Notes: generated from the letters alone by a model not told the origin. A stretch of DNA of 64,000 bases from Streptomyces ferrugineus (GCF_015160855.1 NZ_CP063373.1:5332001-5396000); one strand, 5' to 3'; shown: positions 16,886-25,993, counted from the first letter of the stretch. Numbers and translations: made by a program.

Positions 16886-18493
16886 TCATCGGCTGCTTCG
16901 CGGGCTGTAGGGCTGGAGGAGCTGGTCGACGGGTGCGTAGTCGTCTGTGAGTGGTTGGGCGTCGCCGGTCCAGGAGGTGAGGTCGTCACCCGTGGTGATC
17001 TTCCAGCCGGTCTGCCGGGCGTCCAGCGCTTCCCGGATCGCGCGTAGGTCGACCGGCCGGTCGGAGGCGAGCGCCACCAGATTGCCTCCCTCGGGGGTGG
17101 CGGTCGGGTCGAGGCCGATGTCGGTGGGTTCGCCGACGACGGCGACGTACTCGAAGGTCTCGCTGAGGGTGGCTACTTCGGCGCGTGCGAAGGCCAGCTC
17201 ACCGTGATCGATGAGGTTGACGACGTACAGGCCGTCCTCGTTGAGCACCCGCCGTATGTCAGTCATCGCTTCCACCGTAGTGAGGTGCCACGGCACGCTG
17301 ACGCCCCCGAAGGCGTCGCCGACGACGAGGTCACGACTGGCGGCGTCCAGCCGCCGCAGGCCGAGCCTGCCGTCCTCGGTGCGGACGTCGATACCGGCCT
17401 GTGATCCCAGACCGAGTTGGTCGCGGTTGAGGCGCACGACCCCGCTGTCGATCTCGGATACAAGGCTGCGTGTCCCGGGCCGCGTGGCCGCGAGGTAGCG
17501 GGGAACGGTGAGCCCGCCGCCGCCCAGGTGGTAGGCAGTGAGCGGCTTACGTTCGGGAAAGGCGGTGTCGACCACCGACGCGATGGCGCGTACGTACTCG
17601 AACTCCAGGAAGGTCGGGTCGTCGATGTCGACGTAGGAGTGCCGCAAGCCGTCCAGAACGAGTGTGCGTCCGCCGCCCCTGTCGGGGTCTGCGACGACCC
17701 GTGCGCAGTGGTACTTGGTCTCCGTGTCGCAGCCGCCGGGCGCGACCGTGGACGCGAGGCCGCCGGCGACGACCACGAGTGTCAGGGCAGGGGTGCCGCG
17801 CCACCCGCGCGTTCGCCACTCGACCAGCGCCGAGCCGGCCAACAGCAGTGTTCCGAGGCCGATCAGTATGCCGCTGACCGGCAACCGCGACACGAGGACG
17901 AAGCCGGTGAGCACGGTGCCGGCGATGGCGCCGACGGTGCCGACACCGGACAGTCGGCCGACAACCGTTCCGGTCTCGGCGAGGCTGGTCAGACGCAACT
18001 TGGTCACGATCGGCGTCACCGCGGAGAGCAGCGCGCCCGGCACGAGGATGGTGCACGACGCGATCAACAACAGCATCGCCGGTGCCCACTCCGCAGTGGT
18101 GCGCAGCACGGCAGGGGTGAGCGCCACGACCGCTCCCGACACCCCGAGCGAGGGGCCGATGAGCCGGCGGGGATTGACATGGTCGGCGATGCGTCCGCCC
18201 AACCAGGAGCCGAGAGCGATCGCGGTGAGGGCGATGCCGATCACCAAGGTGCTGGTCTCGAGGGTGAGGCCGAGGTAGGGAGCCAGCAGCCGTAAGGCGA
18301 CGATCTCGACCACCAACACCGCGGCCGAAGACCCGAACACAAGCACGACAGCGGCACGGGGACCCAGGCCGTGGTTGCCAGTCCTGCCCTCGGCGACAGG
18401 CGAGGAAGACGATCCGGTCACGGGCGACATCCTTGCATGCGACTCACGGTCCACATGCCTCTGCTGCGTCTCCCCGGACTCCGCTTCGCTCAT
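16886..18493 (-). CDS. Membrane-fused spermidine-synthase-like protein
   Basis: 535 residues from ATG 18493 (GGAAAGGG upstream). The N-terminal half holds about seven to eight membrane segments (AAVVLVFGSSAAVLVVEIVALRLLAP, then VIGIALTAIALGSWLGGRIAD and others). The C-terminal half is a Rossmann aminopropyltransferase-like domain with YHLGGGGLTVPRYL, LVSEID and VVGDAFGGVSVPWHL. This is the fused transporter/spermidine-synthase family common in actinobacteria; true polyamine activity is unproven. It is divergent from a P450 gene, with 78 bases between the starts. Confidence 0.8.
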   Translation of the reverse strand: MSEAESGETQQRHVDRESHARMSPVTGSSSSPVAEGRTGNHGLGPRAAVVLVFGSSAAVLVVEIVALRLLAPYLGLTLETSTLVIGIALTAIALGSWLGGRIADHVNPRRLIGPSLGVSGAVVALTPAVLRTTAEWAPAMLLLIASCTILVPGALLSAVTPIVTKLRLTSLAETGTVVGRLSGVGTVGAIAGTVLTGFVLVSRLPVSGILIGLGTLLLAGSALVEWRTRGWRGTPALTLVVVAGGLASTVAPGGCDTETKYHCARVVADPDRGGGRTLVLDGLRHSYVDIDDPTFLEFEYVRAIASVVDTAFPERKPLTAYHLGGGGLTVPRYLAATRPGTRSLVSEIDSGVVRLNRDQLGLGSQAGIDVRTEDGRLGLRRLDAASRDLVVGDAFGGVSVPWHLTTVEAMTDIRRVLNEDGLYVVNLIDHGELAFARAEVATLSETFEYVAVVGEPTDIGLDPTATPEGGNLVALASDRPVDLRAIREALDARQTGWKITTGDDLTSWTGDAQPLTDDYAPVDQLLQPYSPRSSR

Positions 18494-18571
18494 CTTCCGA
18501 CCCTTTCCATCATCTGGATGAAGAGCGTCGACGACGCCCCTGGGCTCCAGCTCAACCACTAACATCCGACA

Positions 18572-19855
18572 ATGCGCACATCCCCATCACTGCTGCGGGC
18601 GTTTCGTCCCCAAGTCCAAGAGCGTCTCTACGACTTCTACGAGGAGCTGCGGAGCGCCGACGACCTCTTCTGGGACCGCCACCTGGACGCCTGGGTCGCG
18701 ACCGGGCACGCAGTGGTCAGCAACGCCGCGGCGGACCCGAGGTTGTCCTCGGTGCGCTATCCCGACATCGCAGCCGTCTCCGCGGAACTGCGCCCGCTGG
18801 CCCGCGTACTGAGCCGGCAGATGCTCTACAACGACGCCCCCGACCACCCCCGGCTGCGAGCCCTGATCAGCAAGGCCTTCACCCCCAGGGCAGTAGCGAC
18901 GCTCCGCACCCGGATCACCGAAGCCGTCGACCGCATCATCGCCCACGCCGCGCCGACCGGCCGGATGGACATCGTCGCGGACCTGGCCCGCCCCCTGCCG
19001 CTCACCATCATCTGCGACCTGCTCGACGTGCCCCAGCGGGACCGCCCCGCCCTCGCCGCCTGGTCCGAACCGATCGCCGAAGCCATCGGCAACTCCCGGC
19101 TCGACGCCGACGGCAACCGCGCGGCCTCGCAGAGCATGGCCCATCTGCTCACCTGCCTCCGCGAACTCCTCACCCGCCACGACACTCCGCCCGCCCCCCA
19201 CAGCCTGCGCGCAATGGTGACCGCACAGGCGCAGAACACCGACCAGGACCTCGACGAACTCCTCGCCAACTGCGCCCTGCTCCTGATCGCCGGCCACGAG
19301 ACCACCACCCACTTCATCGGCAACGCGACGCTCGCCCTGCTACGCCACCCGCACGCGGCCGATCAACTGCGCCGTCGGCCCGATCTGATGCCCGCCGCGG
19401 TCGAGGAACTCCTGCGCTACGACGCCCCGGTGCAGCTGATGCTGCGCCGGGCCCGGCAGGACCTCGACCTGGCGGGCCGCACCATCGCCGAAGGCCAGGC
19501 AGTGCTCCTCGTGTGCGGTGCCGCCAACCGGGATCCGGCCGTGTTTCCCGATCCCCACGTTCTGGACTTCGAGCGGTCCGGCGGACGGCACATGGCTTTC
19601 GGGCACGGACCGCACTTCTGCCTCGGCGCGGCCCTGGCCCGACTGGAAGGCGCGATAGCCCTGGAAGCACTCCTCACTCGGCTCCCCGGCCTGCGCCTCG
19701 ACGGCGACTCGCCGCAGTGGCAGCGCAGCCTCAACTTCCGTGGACTCACCCGTCTGGACGTCGCTTTCACTCCCCACCCTGCCGACCCCAACCGCACGAC
19801 GCATGCCGGCGAGTGCCCCGCCCAGACGGTGCCCGGCAGCGTCGGAGGCGCTTGA
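18572..19855 (+). CDS. Cytochrome P450 (conventional bacterial type)
   Basis: 427 residues. All standard motifs are present: the I-helix oxygen-activation motif LLIAGHETTTHF, ExxR in VEELLRYDAP, and the haem loop FGHGPHFCLGAALAR with Cys350. It is a soluble class I enzyme that would need separate ferredoxin partners, none of which is nearby. Only about 200 bases separate it from the downstream MFS gene, so co-transcription is possible. I see no evidence that it belongs to the metallophore cluster. Confidence 0.9.
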   Translation: MRTSPSLLRAFRPQVQERLYDFYEELRSADDLFWDRHLDAWVATGHAVVSNAAADPRLSSVRYPDIAAVSAELRPLARVLSRQMLYNDAPDHPRLRALISKAFTPRAVATLRTRITEAVDRIIAHAAPTGRMDIVADLARPLPLTIICDLLDVPQRDRPALAAWSEPIAEAIGNSRLDADGNRAASQSMAHLLTCLRELLTRHDTPPAPHSLRAMVTAQAQNTDQDLDELLANCALLLIAGHETTTHFIGNATLALLRHPHAADQLRRRPDLMPAAVEELLRYDAPVQLMLRRARQDLDLAGRTIAEGQAVLLVCGAANRDPAVFPDPHVLDFERSGGRHMAFGHGPHFCLGAALARLEGAIALEALLTRLPGLRLDGDSPQWQRSLNFRGLTRLDVAFTPHPADPNRTTHAGECPAQTVPGSVGGA

Positions 19856-20074
19856 CCGCGGCCGCGGCGGAGTGGCACTGGGCGGCCGGACCGGCAGCGA
19901 TCAGCCGCTCGCTGCTGCCAGGTTGCTCGGTGTCCTCCACAAGAAGGGGAGGACATCCCCCGTACTCCTCAGCGTGGTGTGTACGCGAAATCGCGCGATA
20001 CGGCCCATGAACTCCCATGACCCGCGTGGATAGAGTCACCGCCGACCCAGCCGCTGTGGTCGGGAGGAGCGTCC

Positions 20075-21280
20075 GTGGGCATCAACCCGGGCCATGCGAG
20101 CCGGACGCACACCCGGCCCGGCCTGGCGGAGATCGGTGAGCGCCGTGTCATCGCTCTCGTCTATCTGGCGGGGGTGTCGGCGGCCGTCGCGCTGGGGCGG
20201 TTCGTCCCGCTGGAGACGGGGGTCAGAGATGGCTTCGGGCTCTCGCTCTCGGCTTTCGGCTGGCTGGTCTCGGGGATCACCGTTGTCGCGGCCTGTCTGG
20301 CCATGCCGGCGGGGCTCTGGGTCGCGCGACACGATGTGGGCCGGGTCCTGTCCGCAGGGCTGGGCGTCATGCTGCTGGGCGGGGTGCTCGAGGTCATGGC
20401 CCCTGCGGCCGTCGTGCTGTACGGCGCCCGGGTGCTGGAGGGGGTGGGGTATCTGGCGGTCGTGGTCACGGGTCCGCTGGTGCTGTCCGCCCGCTGCGGG
20501 CCCGCGACACGGCACCGGGCACTCGCGCTGTGGAGCACCTTCGTCCCGGTGGGCATGGCGGTCGCCTCGGCCGTCGGAGCGCTCGGCGGCACGGTGGGCT
20601 GGCGAGTCGCCGGCGCGCTGACGCTGGTCCCTGGGCTGGCCGCCCTCGCCGGCGCTTCGGGACGGCTGACCGGCATACGGGGCGAGGCGGGCGACCGTCG
20701 TGTCCGTCACGGCGGGGGCATCGGTCCCGTGCTCCGGCTCTCCCTCTCCTTCGCCCTCATCGCGCTGCTCGGCGTCACAGCGGTGGCCCTGCTGCCGAGC
20801 CTCGCCACGGACCGGAGCGTGGGCTCGACGGTCGGCGGAGTGACCGCAGCCGTGGTGTCGCTGGCCGGCGTGCCCGGCGGGCTGCTGGCGGGGCTGCTGC
20901 TGGGCCGGGGAGTCCGGCCGCGCGCGCTCTCCGCGGCCGTGCTCGTCCTGCCGTGCGCCGCGGTGGTGACATACCAGGTCACGCCCTGGGCGGCCGTCAT
21001 CGCAGGCGCGGCCGTGCTGCAGTTCACGGGCGGGCTGGTGCTCGCCGTGCTGTACGCCGGCGTGCCCTCCGTCGCGCGTACGCCGTACGAACTCGGGCGT
21101 GGCTACGGCCTGTTGAATCAGGCGGGCAGCGTCGGCACGCTCCTGGGCCCGCCGGCCTTCGGGTTCGCGGTCACCCGCGCCGGCTGGACCTCGGCGACCG
21201 TCCTGGTCACCGCGGTCGCTCTGACCGGTCTGGCGCTCTTCCTGGCGGCGACCAGGCGTCCGGAACCGTCGGCACCGTGA
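20075..21280 (+). CDS. MFS transporter
   Basis: 401 residues from GTG 20075, with GGGAGGAG 5 bases upstream. About twelve hydrophobic segments run through the protein with Gly/Ala-rich helices. The first loop region (GWLVSGITVVAACLAMPAGLWVARHDVGRVLSAGLGVML) has the usual MFS arrangement between helices 2 and 3. Likely a drug or metabolite exporter. Its 3' end overlaps the convergent response-regulator gene by 74 bases, so the two mRNAs would be complementary there. Confidence 0.85.
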   Translation: MGINPGHASRTHTRPGLAEIGERRVIALVYLAGVSAAVALGRFVPLETGVRDGFGLSLSAFGWLVSGITVVAACLAMPAGLWVARHDVGRVLSAGLGVMLLGGVLEVMAPAAVVLYGARVLEGVGYLAVVVTGPLVLSARCGPATRHRALALWSTFVPVGMAVASAVGALGGTVGWRVAGALTLVPGLAALAGASGRLTGIRGEAGDRRVRHGGGIGPVLRLSLSFALIALLGVTAVALLPSLATDRSVGSTVGGVTAAVVSLAGVPGGLLAGLLLGRGVRPRALSAAVLVLPCAAVVTYQVTPWAAVIAGAAVLQFTGGLVLAVLYAGVPSVARTPYELGRGYGLLNQAGSVGTLLGPPAFGFAVTRAGWTSATVLVTAVALTGLALFLAATRRPEPSAP

Positions 21281-21932
21281 ACCCGGACTGGTAGGCGAAG
21301 GCGACGAGTTGGGCGCGGTCACGCAGGCCGAGCTTCTCGCGCAGGTGGTACACGTGCGAGCGTACGGTCGCCTCTTGAAGCGTCAGTTTGGCGGCGATGT
21401 CCGCATCCGTCAGGCCTGCCGCCACCAGGAGCAGGATCTCGCGTTCGCGTGGGGTGAGGGTGCGCAGGCCCTGCTGTGCCGCGGCGACGGGCTGGGCGTT
21501 GCGCCAGTAGAGCCAGCCGATCAGGCGCCTTGTGACCGGGCCACTGGTCGCGGCCTCGCCCGCGGCCAGGGCGCGCACCGCGCGGATCAGCTCCTCGGAC
21601 GGAGCGTCCTTGACCAGGTACCCGTACGCACCCGCCTCCAGCGCCTTCATGACGATCGCGTCGTCGGTGCGTGCGCTGAACACGAGCACTTCGGGGCGTG
21701 GTGCCGGCCATGCCGGGCCGGTCACCTCGGCGGCGACCTCCAGGCCCGAGCGCCGTGCCAGGCCGATGTCGGTGATCAGGACGTGGGGTGCGTGGTGCCG
21801 TGTCAGGTCGAGGGCTTCCGCCCCGTCTCCGGTGGCCGCGACGACGGTGATGTCCGGGTCGCGGGCCAGTGTGCCGGCGAGGCCGTCGCGCACCACGGGC
21901 AGTTCGTCGCAGATCAGAACGCGGATTGTCAC
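21207..21932 (-). CDS. NarL/FixJ-type response regulator
   Basis: 241 residues from GTG 21932. The receiver domain begins VTIRVLICDELPVVRDG, with the phosphoacceptor Asp in VLITDIGLARRSG and the conserved Lys in YLVKDAP. The C-terminal LuxR-type helix-turn-helix is LTPREREILLLVAAGLTDADIAAKLTLQEATVRSHVYHLREKLG. No sensor kinase gene lies next to it, so it is an orphan here. The upstream region contains a broken MerR gene rather than a kinase. Confidence 0.85.
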   Translation of the reverse strand: MTIRVLICDELPVVRDGLAGTLARDPDITVVAATGDGAEALDLTRHHAPHVLITDIGLARRSGLEVAAEVTGPAWPAPRPEVLVFSARTDDAIVMKALEAGAYGYLVKDAPSEELIRAVRALAAGEAATSGPVTRRLIGWLYWRNAQPVAAAQQGLRTLTPREREILLLVAAGLTDADIAAKLTLQEATVRSHVYHLREKLGLRDRAQLVAFAYQSGFTVPTVPDAWSPPGRAPDRSERPR

Positions 21933-21944
21933 TCGCCAACGGTA

Positions 21945-22120
21945 AGGGTGCTCGTCGAGCGTGAGGCCGAGCGGCTTCATACGGCGGATGCCCATCAGGT
22001 GGTGAGCGCCGTCGGCCTCGCGTAGAGGCGGAAGCCGCCCTGAGGGCGGGCGGAGGGAGGTGACGGGGCTGGTCTCCTCGTAGTGCCGGATGGTGCGCGG
22101 CGACAGCTCCGTCCCTGCCG
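21945..22120 (-). pseudogene. MerR-family regulator remnant
   Basis: In frame upstream of the response regulator, the minus strand reads ELSPRTIRHYEETSPVT, then in pieces IRRMKPLGLTLDEH. GGFRLY appears in another frame around 22020. These are the DNA-binding helices and wing of a MerR protein (TIRYYEExGLv...GGFRLY...IxxMKxLGFsLdEI). The frame is interrupted and no effector domain follows. Confidence 0.65.
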
Positions 22121-22179
22121 CGGCCGCGCGCGGCCGCCGCGTGCTTCGGTCACTGCGCCGCGACGGCCGTCGTCCCTGG

Positions 22180-22944
22180 TTACGAGCAGCAGCCTGAGCC
22201 ACCCGTGTCCGCGCTGGGCTGTCGGCCGTGGAGGTCGTCGTCGTGGCCGGCGGCGATTCGTGCCCATTGGGCGGTCGGCCGTCCGTCCTTGCGGAACTGC
22301 TGGCCGAGCGTCTCGTACGGCTGCGGCCAGCCCGATGGGGAGTCCTCCCAGGTCTCCTGCCGTCCGTGGACCGTCATGTCAAGGATGCCGTAGGACGGTG
22401 CCATGGGTTCGACGCCACGACCGGTGGTCCAGTACGTCTCGTAGACGCGGTCCCCGTCGCGGAGATAGCAGGCCTTCATCCCGAAGTGGCGGTCGGCCAG
22501 GAGTCGTTCGAGCGACTCGGCGGGTACGGAGTACCAGGGCATCTCCCAGCCCATGAAGCGGCGGTAGCGGTCGGACTCCTCGTAGGGGCCCTGGCAGAAG
22601 ACGGCGAAGGTGACGTCACGCTGGTGCAGGTAGGACAGTTCGCGGACCTGGCCGGTGAAGAACGTGCAGCCCTCGCACTGGTCGGCGGCGGTGTGGCCGT
22701 CGTGCCACATGTGGTACGACACGAACAGCTGGGTGCGGCCCTCGAAGACGTCGATCAGGGGAACGTGCCCCTTGCCCCCGACGAGCGGGGTCCACGGGTC
22801 CACCTCGGTCATGGGCAGCCTTCGCCGGGCGGCGGCGATCGCGTCGCCCTCGCGGGTGTGCGCCTTCTCCCGGACGCGCAGGGTGTCGATGGCGGCCAGC
22901 CACTCCCGGCGGGAGACGACCGGCGGCTTGTTCACATCAGTCAT
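22180..22944 (-). CDS. DUF899 thioredoxin-like family protein
   Basis: 254 residues. Characteristic DUF899 blocks are visible: VSRREWLAAIDTLRVREKAHTREGDAIAAARRRLPM, LFVSYHMWHDG, QCEGCTFFTGQV (a CxxC redox-type pair) and FMGWEMPWYSVP. The C-terminus ends GSGCCS. The fold is predicted to be thioredoxin-like; the function is unknown. It is the first gene before the MerR remnant and response regulator on the same strand. Confidence 0.85.
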   Translation of the reverse strand: MTDVNKPPVVSRREWLAAIDTLRVREKAHTREGDAIAAARRRLPMTEVDPWTPLVGGKGHVPLIDVFEGRTQLFVSYHMWHDGHTAADQCEGCTFFTGQVRELSYLHQRDVTFAVFCQGPYEESDRYRRFMGWEMPWYSVPAESLERLLADRHFGMKACYLRDGDRVYETYWTTGRGVEPMAPSYGILDMTVHGRQETWEDSPSGWPQPYETLGQQFRKDGRPTAQWARIAAGHDDDLHGRQPSADTGGSGCCS

Positions 22945-23031
22945 GGCCGTACTGACCGGGCGACTGGCAGCAATTCATCGGTGGCGCCCGTGGCGGGCGC
23001 CGCTAACCGAACCGAGCTTCCGGAATCTCGC

Positions 23032-23328
23032 TCAGCCCGCGCCGCCGCCGCGTGCCTCGGCGAGGAGCGCACGCAACTGCTCCACCGTGGGCAACGGGCC
23101 GACTCGACAGGACAGGCTCGCTGGTTGCCCTGGCGGTGCCAGCGGGTCGGTGCCGTTGATCAGGAGGGTGGGTGAACCGTGCATGCCCAGACGCTCGGCG
23201 TCCGCGGTGTCGGTGATCTCGCGCCAGGTCACTGCGGCGTCTGCCGGTTCACCCAGGGCGAGGGACAGGCGTTCGCGCAGCAGTGGAGCGTGCGGGCATC
23301 TCGGTACGACCAGCACGGTCAGGTCCAT
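23032..23328 (-). CDS. Small thioredoxin-fold protein (often annotated alkylmercury-lyase-like)
   Basis: 98 residues from ATG 23328 with GAGGAGG upstream. It begins MDLTVLVVPRCPHAPLLRERL, a beta strand followed by a Cys-Pro loop. LGMHGSPTLLINGTDP contains the cis-Pro loop of thioredoxin folds, and a third Cys lies in SLSCRVG. It resembles short proteins that databases call alkylmercury lyase, though it lacks the full MerB enzyme. It lies 29 bases downstream of the Crp-type regulator gene, probably in one operon with it. Confidence 0.7.
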   Translation of the reverse strand: MDLTVLVVPRCPHAPLLRERLSLALGEPADAAVTWREITDTADAERLGMHGSPTLLINGTDPLAPPGQPASLSCRVGPLPTVEQLRALLAEARGGGAG

Positions 23329-23357
23329 CGGGGCCTCCTCCTCGAAGTGGCGCCGAC

Positions 23358-24080
23358 CTATCCGGCGGCGGCGTTCAACCGCTCGGGGTCCAGGACGGTG
23401 ATACGGCCGCGAGCCAAACGGAGCAGGCCGCGGCCGGCGAATTCGTGCAGGACCTTGGTGGTCGTCTCGCGTGAGGTGCCGGCCAGGGCGGCGAGTTGTT
23501 CGTGAGTGAGGGCGATCTGCGGGTGGCGTGCCATCGCCGGCAACCTGCCGGCGGGGGTGTCGGCGCGGGCGGCGAGGGTGGTCAAGGTGGCGGCGATGCG
23601 CTGGGGGACGGACTTGAAGACGCTGTCGGACAGGCGCTGCTCGAGATCGGCGACTCGGCGGCCGACGATCTCGGTGATCCGGGCAGCGATCCGCGCGTCC
23701 GACAGCAGGAACCTGTGCACGTCGGCGCGGCTCATCACGCACACCGTGACGTCGTCGAGGGCCTCGGCGAAGTTGTCGTACATCCGCTGGCCGAGCAGCG
23801 CCATCTCGCCGAAGATCGTGCCGGGGCTGATGATCGCGCAGGTCAGGGCGCGGCCGTCGGCGGAGACGCGGAAGATGCGGACCCGTCCGCGTTTGAGGAT
23901 GAACAGCACCTCGTTGAGCTGCTGCGGGGAGTGGAGGATCTCCCCGGCGGAGTAGGTCTTCATGGGGGCCGCTTCGGCGATCGCCTCCATCTCCGGCTCG
24001 GACAGGTCGCGGAAGATGTCGACCTCGGACATGCACCAGGTGCGGTCCGGATCGTCGGCGGCATCGTCGCGTTCGATCAT
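23358..24080 (-). CDS. Crp/Fnr-family transcriptional regulator
   Basis: 240 residues from ATG 24080 (GAGGAG upstream). A cyclic-nucleotide-binding beta-roll covers about 20-130, with GEILHSPQQLNEVLFILKRGRVRI and GTIFGEMALLGQRM. A Crp-type winged helix at the C-terminus carries ALTHEQLAALAGTSRETTTKVLHEFAGRGLL. It lacks the Fnr N-terminal cysteine cluster, so an oxygen-sensing Fe-S centre is unlikely. It is co-directional with the thioredoxin-fold gene. Confidence 0.85.
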   Translation of the reverse strand: MIERDDAADDPDRTWCMSEVDIFRDLSEPEMEAIAEAAPMKTYSAGEILHSPQQLNEVLFILKRGRVRIFRVSADGRALTCAIISPGTIFGEMALLGQRMYDNFAEALDDVTVCVMSRADVHRFLLSDARIAARITEIVGRRVADLEQRLSDSVFKSVPQRIAATLTTLAARADTPAGRLPAMARHPQIALTHEQLAALAGTSRETTTKVLHEFAGRGLLRLARGRITVLDPERLNAAAG

Positions 24081-24268
24081 GTGCGTGGTCTCCTCGCGTC
24101 GCCCCGGCGCCCAGGGCGGTGGTGCGGTGCCCCACGGTGGGCCGGCCAGTGCGGCGGTGCTCTCGGCCAGACAGTAGGACACCGGGCCGCCGCCGGGGGT
24201 GCTGCCACGCTGGGCAGCACCCCGTGGCAGGGGCCCGGGGCCGCCCGGAGACGCGAGCGGTGCCGGCG

Positions 24269-24754
24269 TCATCGCCCGGCCGAGCTGGTCCGCCTGCCCA
24301 TGGTCCGGGCGAGGCCGACGTAGGTCAGACCGGCGAGCAGCCCGAAGACCAGGTGGCCGCCGAGGCTGGAGCTGGTGACGTCGTTCCACTCGAAGACCGG
24401 CATGCCCAGGTTGGCGGGCATGATCCACAGGGCACCGAGGGTCCACCAGACGGCGCCGTAGACCAGTCCGAGGACGACGGCGGGCGCGAGTTTCTGGGCG
24501 AACTCGCCGAGCAGGACGCCGAAGCCGATGCCCGCGAAGAGGGCGATGGCCAGGTGGATCAGCCACCCGACGAAGGCGTTGGCGGAGCCGAGCAGCCCGG
24601 CCACCATGGTGATCATCGCGGTGTCCGCCATCGGCCGCGACACCGACATCCAGATGCCGAACCCGACCCCGCCGACCAGTCCCGCCGCAGCGCCGTAGAG
24701 CGCGTGGACCGGAATGACGGCGGTGGTGGGAGATACCCGCAAGGTGATGGTCAT
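24269..24754 (-). CDS. Small polytopic membrane protein
   Basis: 161 residues from ATG 24754, with AGGAG 8 bases upstream. Four or five hydrophobic segments: LYGAAAGLVGGVGFGIWMSV, MITMVAGLLGSANAFVGWL, LAIALFAGIGFGVLLG, AVVLGLVYGAVWWTLGALWI and LVFGLLAGLTYVGLA. The Gly-rich helices recall YagU/DUF1440-like inner-membrane proteins. No enzyme motif and no clear partner. Confidence 0.65.
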   Translation of the reverse strand: MTITLRVSPTTAVIPVHALYGAAAGLVGGVGFGIWMSVSRPMADTAMITMVAGLLGSANAFVGWLIHLAIALFAGIGFGVLLGEFAQKLAPAVVLGLVYGAVWWTLGALWIMPANLGMPVFEWNDVTSSSLGGHLVFGLLAGLTYVGLARTMGRRTSSAGR

Positions 24755-25047
24755 GGTGACGGCTCCTCTCCTGCCACGGCCCTTTCGCTGCCTCTTCCTT
24801 CTGTCGACTCCGACGCTAGGAGCCGTGCGGCGTGCAGGTATGTGAGGGCGCTTACGTACGGGCCGGTAGGCCATTGCGGTCAGCGGGGGGCCGACGAGGA
24901 CCTTGCCGCAACCGTGGCCTCAGCCGGGCGAGGACCACGCGGGCGGCCTCCTGCGGCAGCCCAGGACGCAGCCGTACGACCTCCGCGGGAGGGTCGCCGG
25001 GGCGCTCGCCTTGCTCGGCGGCCGGCCGGACGGAGCCGTAGCGCCGC

Positions 25048-25491
25048 TCACCGCCCCGCCCGGCGCTCCGCCTCCTCCTTGACCGAGGCGAGCGTCGCCT
25101 CCCAGCGGGCGGCCACCAGCCCGCCCCACCGGGTCCCGGACCAGCCGGAAGTCGATCCGCTCGGGCCGGGGAAACGCACCGTGTCCACGGTCACCGCCGT
25201 CAGCCGCCCGCCCGCGAGTGGCGTGAAGTGCTCGGCCAGCACCTTCAGCCTCCCCCGCATCGCCCGCATCACCCGCGGGGTCCGCCCCAGATACGGCCCC
25301 GCCACCACGCCGAAGACCACCTCCCGGGGCGCCGCGACATCCACCATCCGCGGCCCCAGCGGCCGGATCCGCCGCCCCACACCCACATCGACGCACAACG
25401 CCCCGGTCACCAGCCCCAGATACACCGCGGCCAGCCCGCCACCCGCACCCACCGCCCACCCCGCCATCCGCACCGGCCGAGCACCCGTCAC
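25048..25491 (-). pseudogene. SRPBCC-like protein with internal frameshift and deletion
   Basis: The open frame (147 residues) starts with a membrane-type N-terminus, then VDVAAPREVVFGVVAGPYLGR, typical of polyketide-cyclase/SRPBCC-like proteins. After TVDTVRF the expected continuation RPERIDFRLVRDPV is in another frame at about 25130-25165. The original frame resumes with the family's C-terminal helix (VAARWEATLASVKEEAERR). About 40 residues of the middle are missing. It is coupled by ATGA overlap to the DUF427 gene. It may be non-functional, or two errors may have restored the frame. Confidence 0.55.
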
Positions 25492-25793
25492 CGCCGGTCC
25501 TCCGGCACCGCTTCCTCGACCATGACGCCCTTCCCGAAGGCGACATGGTTCTTGATCCGCCTGGCGAACGGGGTGGGGTGCGGGTAGTACCAGGCCGCGT
25601 TCGGGTTGGTCTGCCCGTCAACAGTGACCGTGTAGTAGCGGGCGATCCCCTTCCAGAAGCACAGCGACCGCATTCGGCTCTCCGTGAAGTACCTGCGGTC
25701 GAGCGACTCGGGCGGGAAGTAGTGGTTGCCCTCCACCACGACCGTACGGTCCGCCTTGGCGAGTACCGCACCATGCCATACGGCGCGCATCAT
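25488..25793 (-). CDS. DUF427 family protein
   Basis: 101 residues from ATG 25793, with GGAGG upstream. Conserved blocks WHGAVLAKADRTVVVEGNHYFPP, CFWKGIARYYTV and NPNAAWYYPHPTPFARRIKNHVAF match the DUF427 fold, a small beta-rich protein of unknown function. Complete length for the family. The next gene starts inside its stop codon. Confidence 0.85.
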   Translation of the reverse strand: MMRAVWHGAVLAKADRTVVVEGNHYFPPESLDRRYFTESRMRSLCFWKGIARYYTVTVDGQTNPNAAWYYPHPTPFARRIKNHVAFGKGVMVEEAVPEDRR

Positions 25794-25974
25794 GAGCGTC
25801 CACCTCCAGGCGGGACGAGAATCCTGACGCCGCGACGTTAGAACGCCGGCTCCGCTCACCTCGGTGATCCCGCTTACAGTGTGGCGCCGTTGCCGGCAGC
25901 GTGAGGCGTCCGGTCAGACGGGCGTCCAGCCGGGCGCGACGCCCCGACCACCACCCTTTCCGATAGGCAGCAAC

Positions 25975-25993
25975 TTAGGTTAGCCTTCCCTCA
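25975..25993. promoter_or_regulatory. Iron-box-like site (DmdR/IdeR type)
   Basis: TTAGGTTAGCCTTCCCTCA agrees at 15 of 19 positions with the actinobacterial iron box TTAGGTTAGGCTCACCTAA, with a perfect left half. It lies 87 bases before the ATG of the FecB-type binding lipoprotein, where an iron-dependent repressor would block transcription under iron sufficiency. Confidence 0.7.

Noticed and set aside
18572..19855. P450 at 18.6 kb as part of the metallophore cluster
   Set aside because: It is 7 kb away behind unrelated regulators and DUF genes, has ordinary motifs and no metal-regulatory site.
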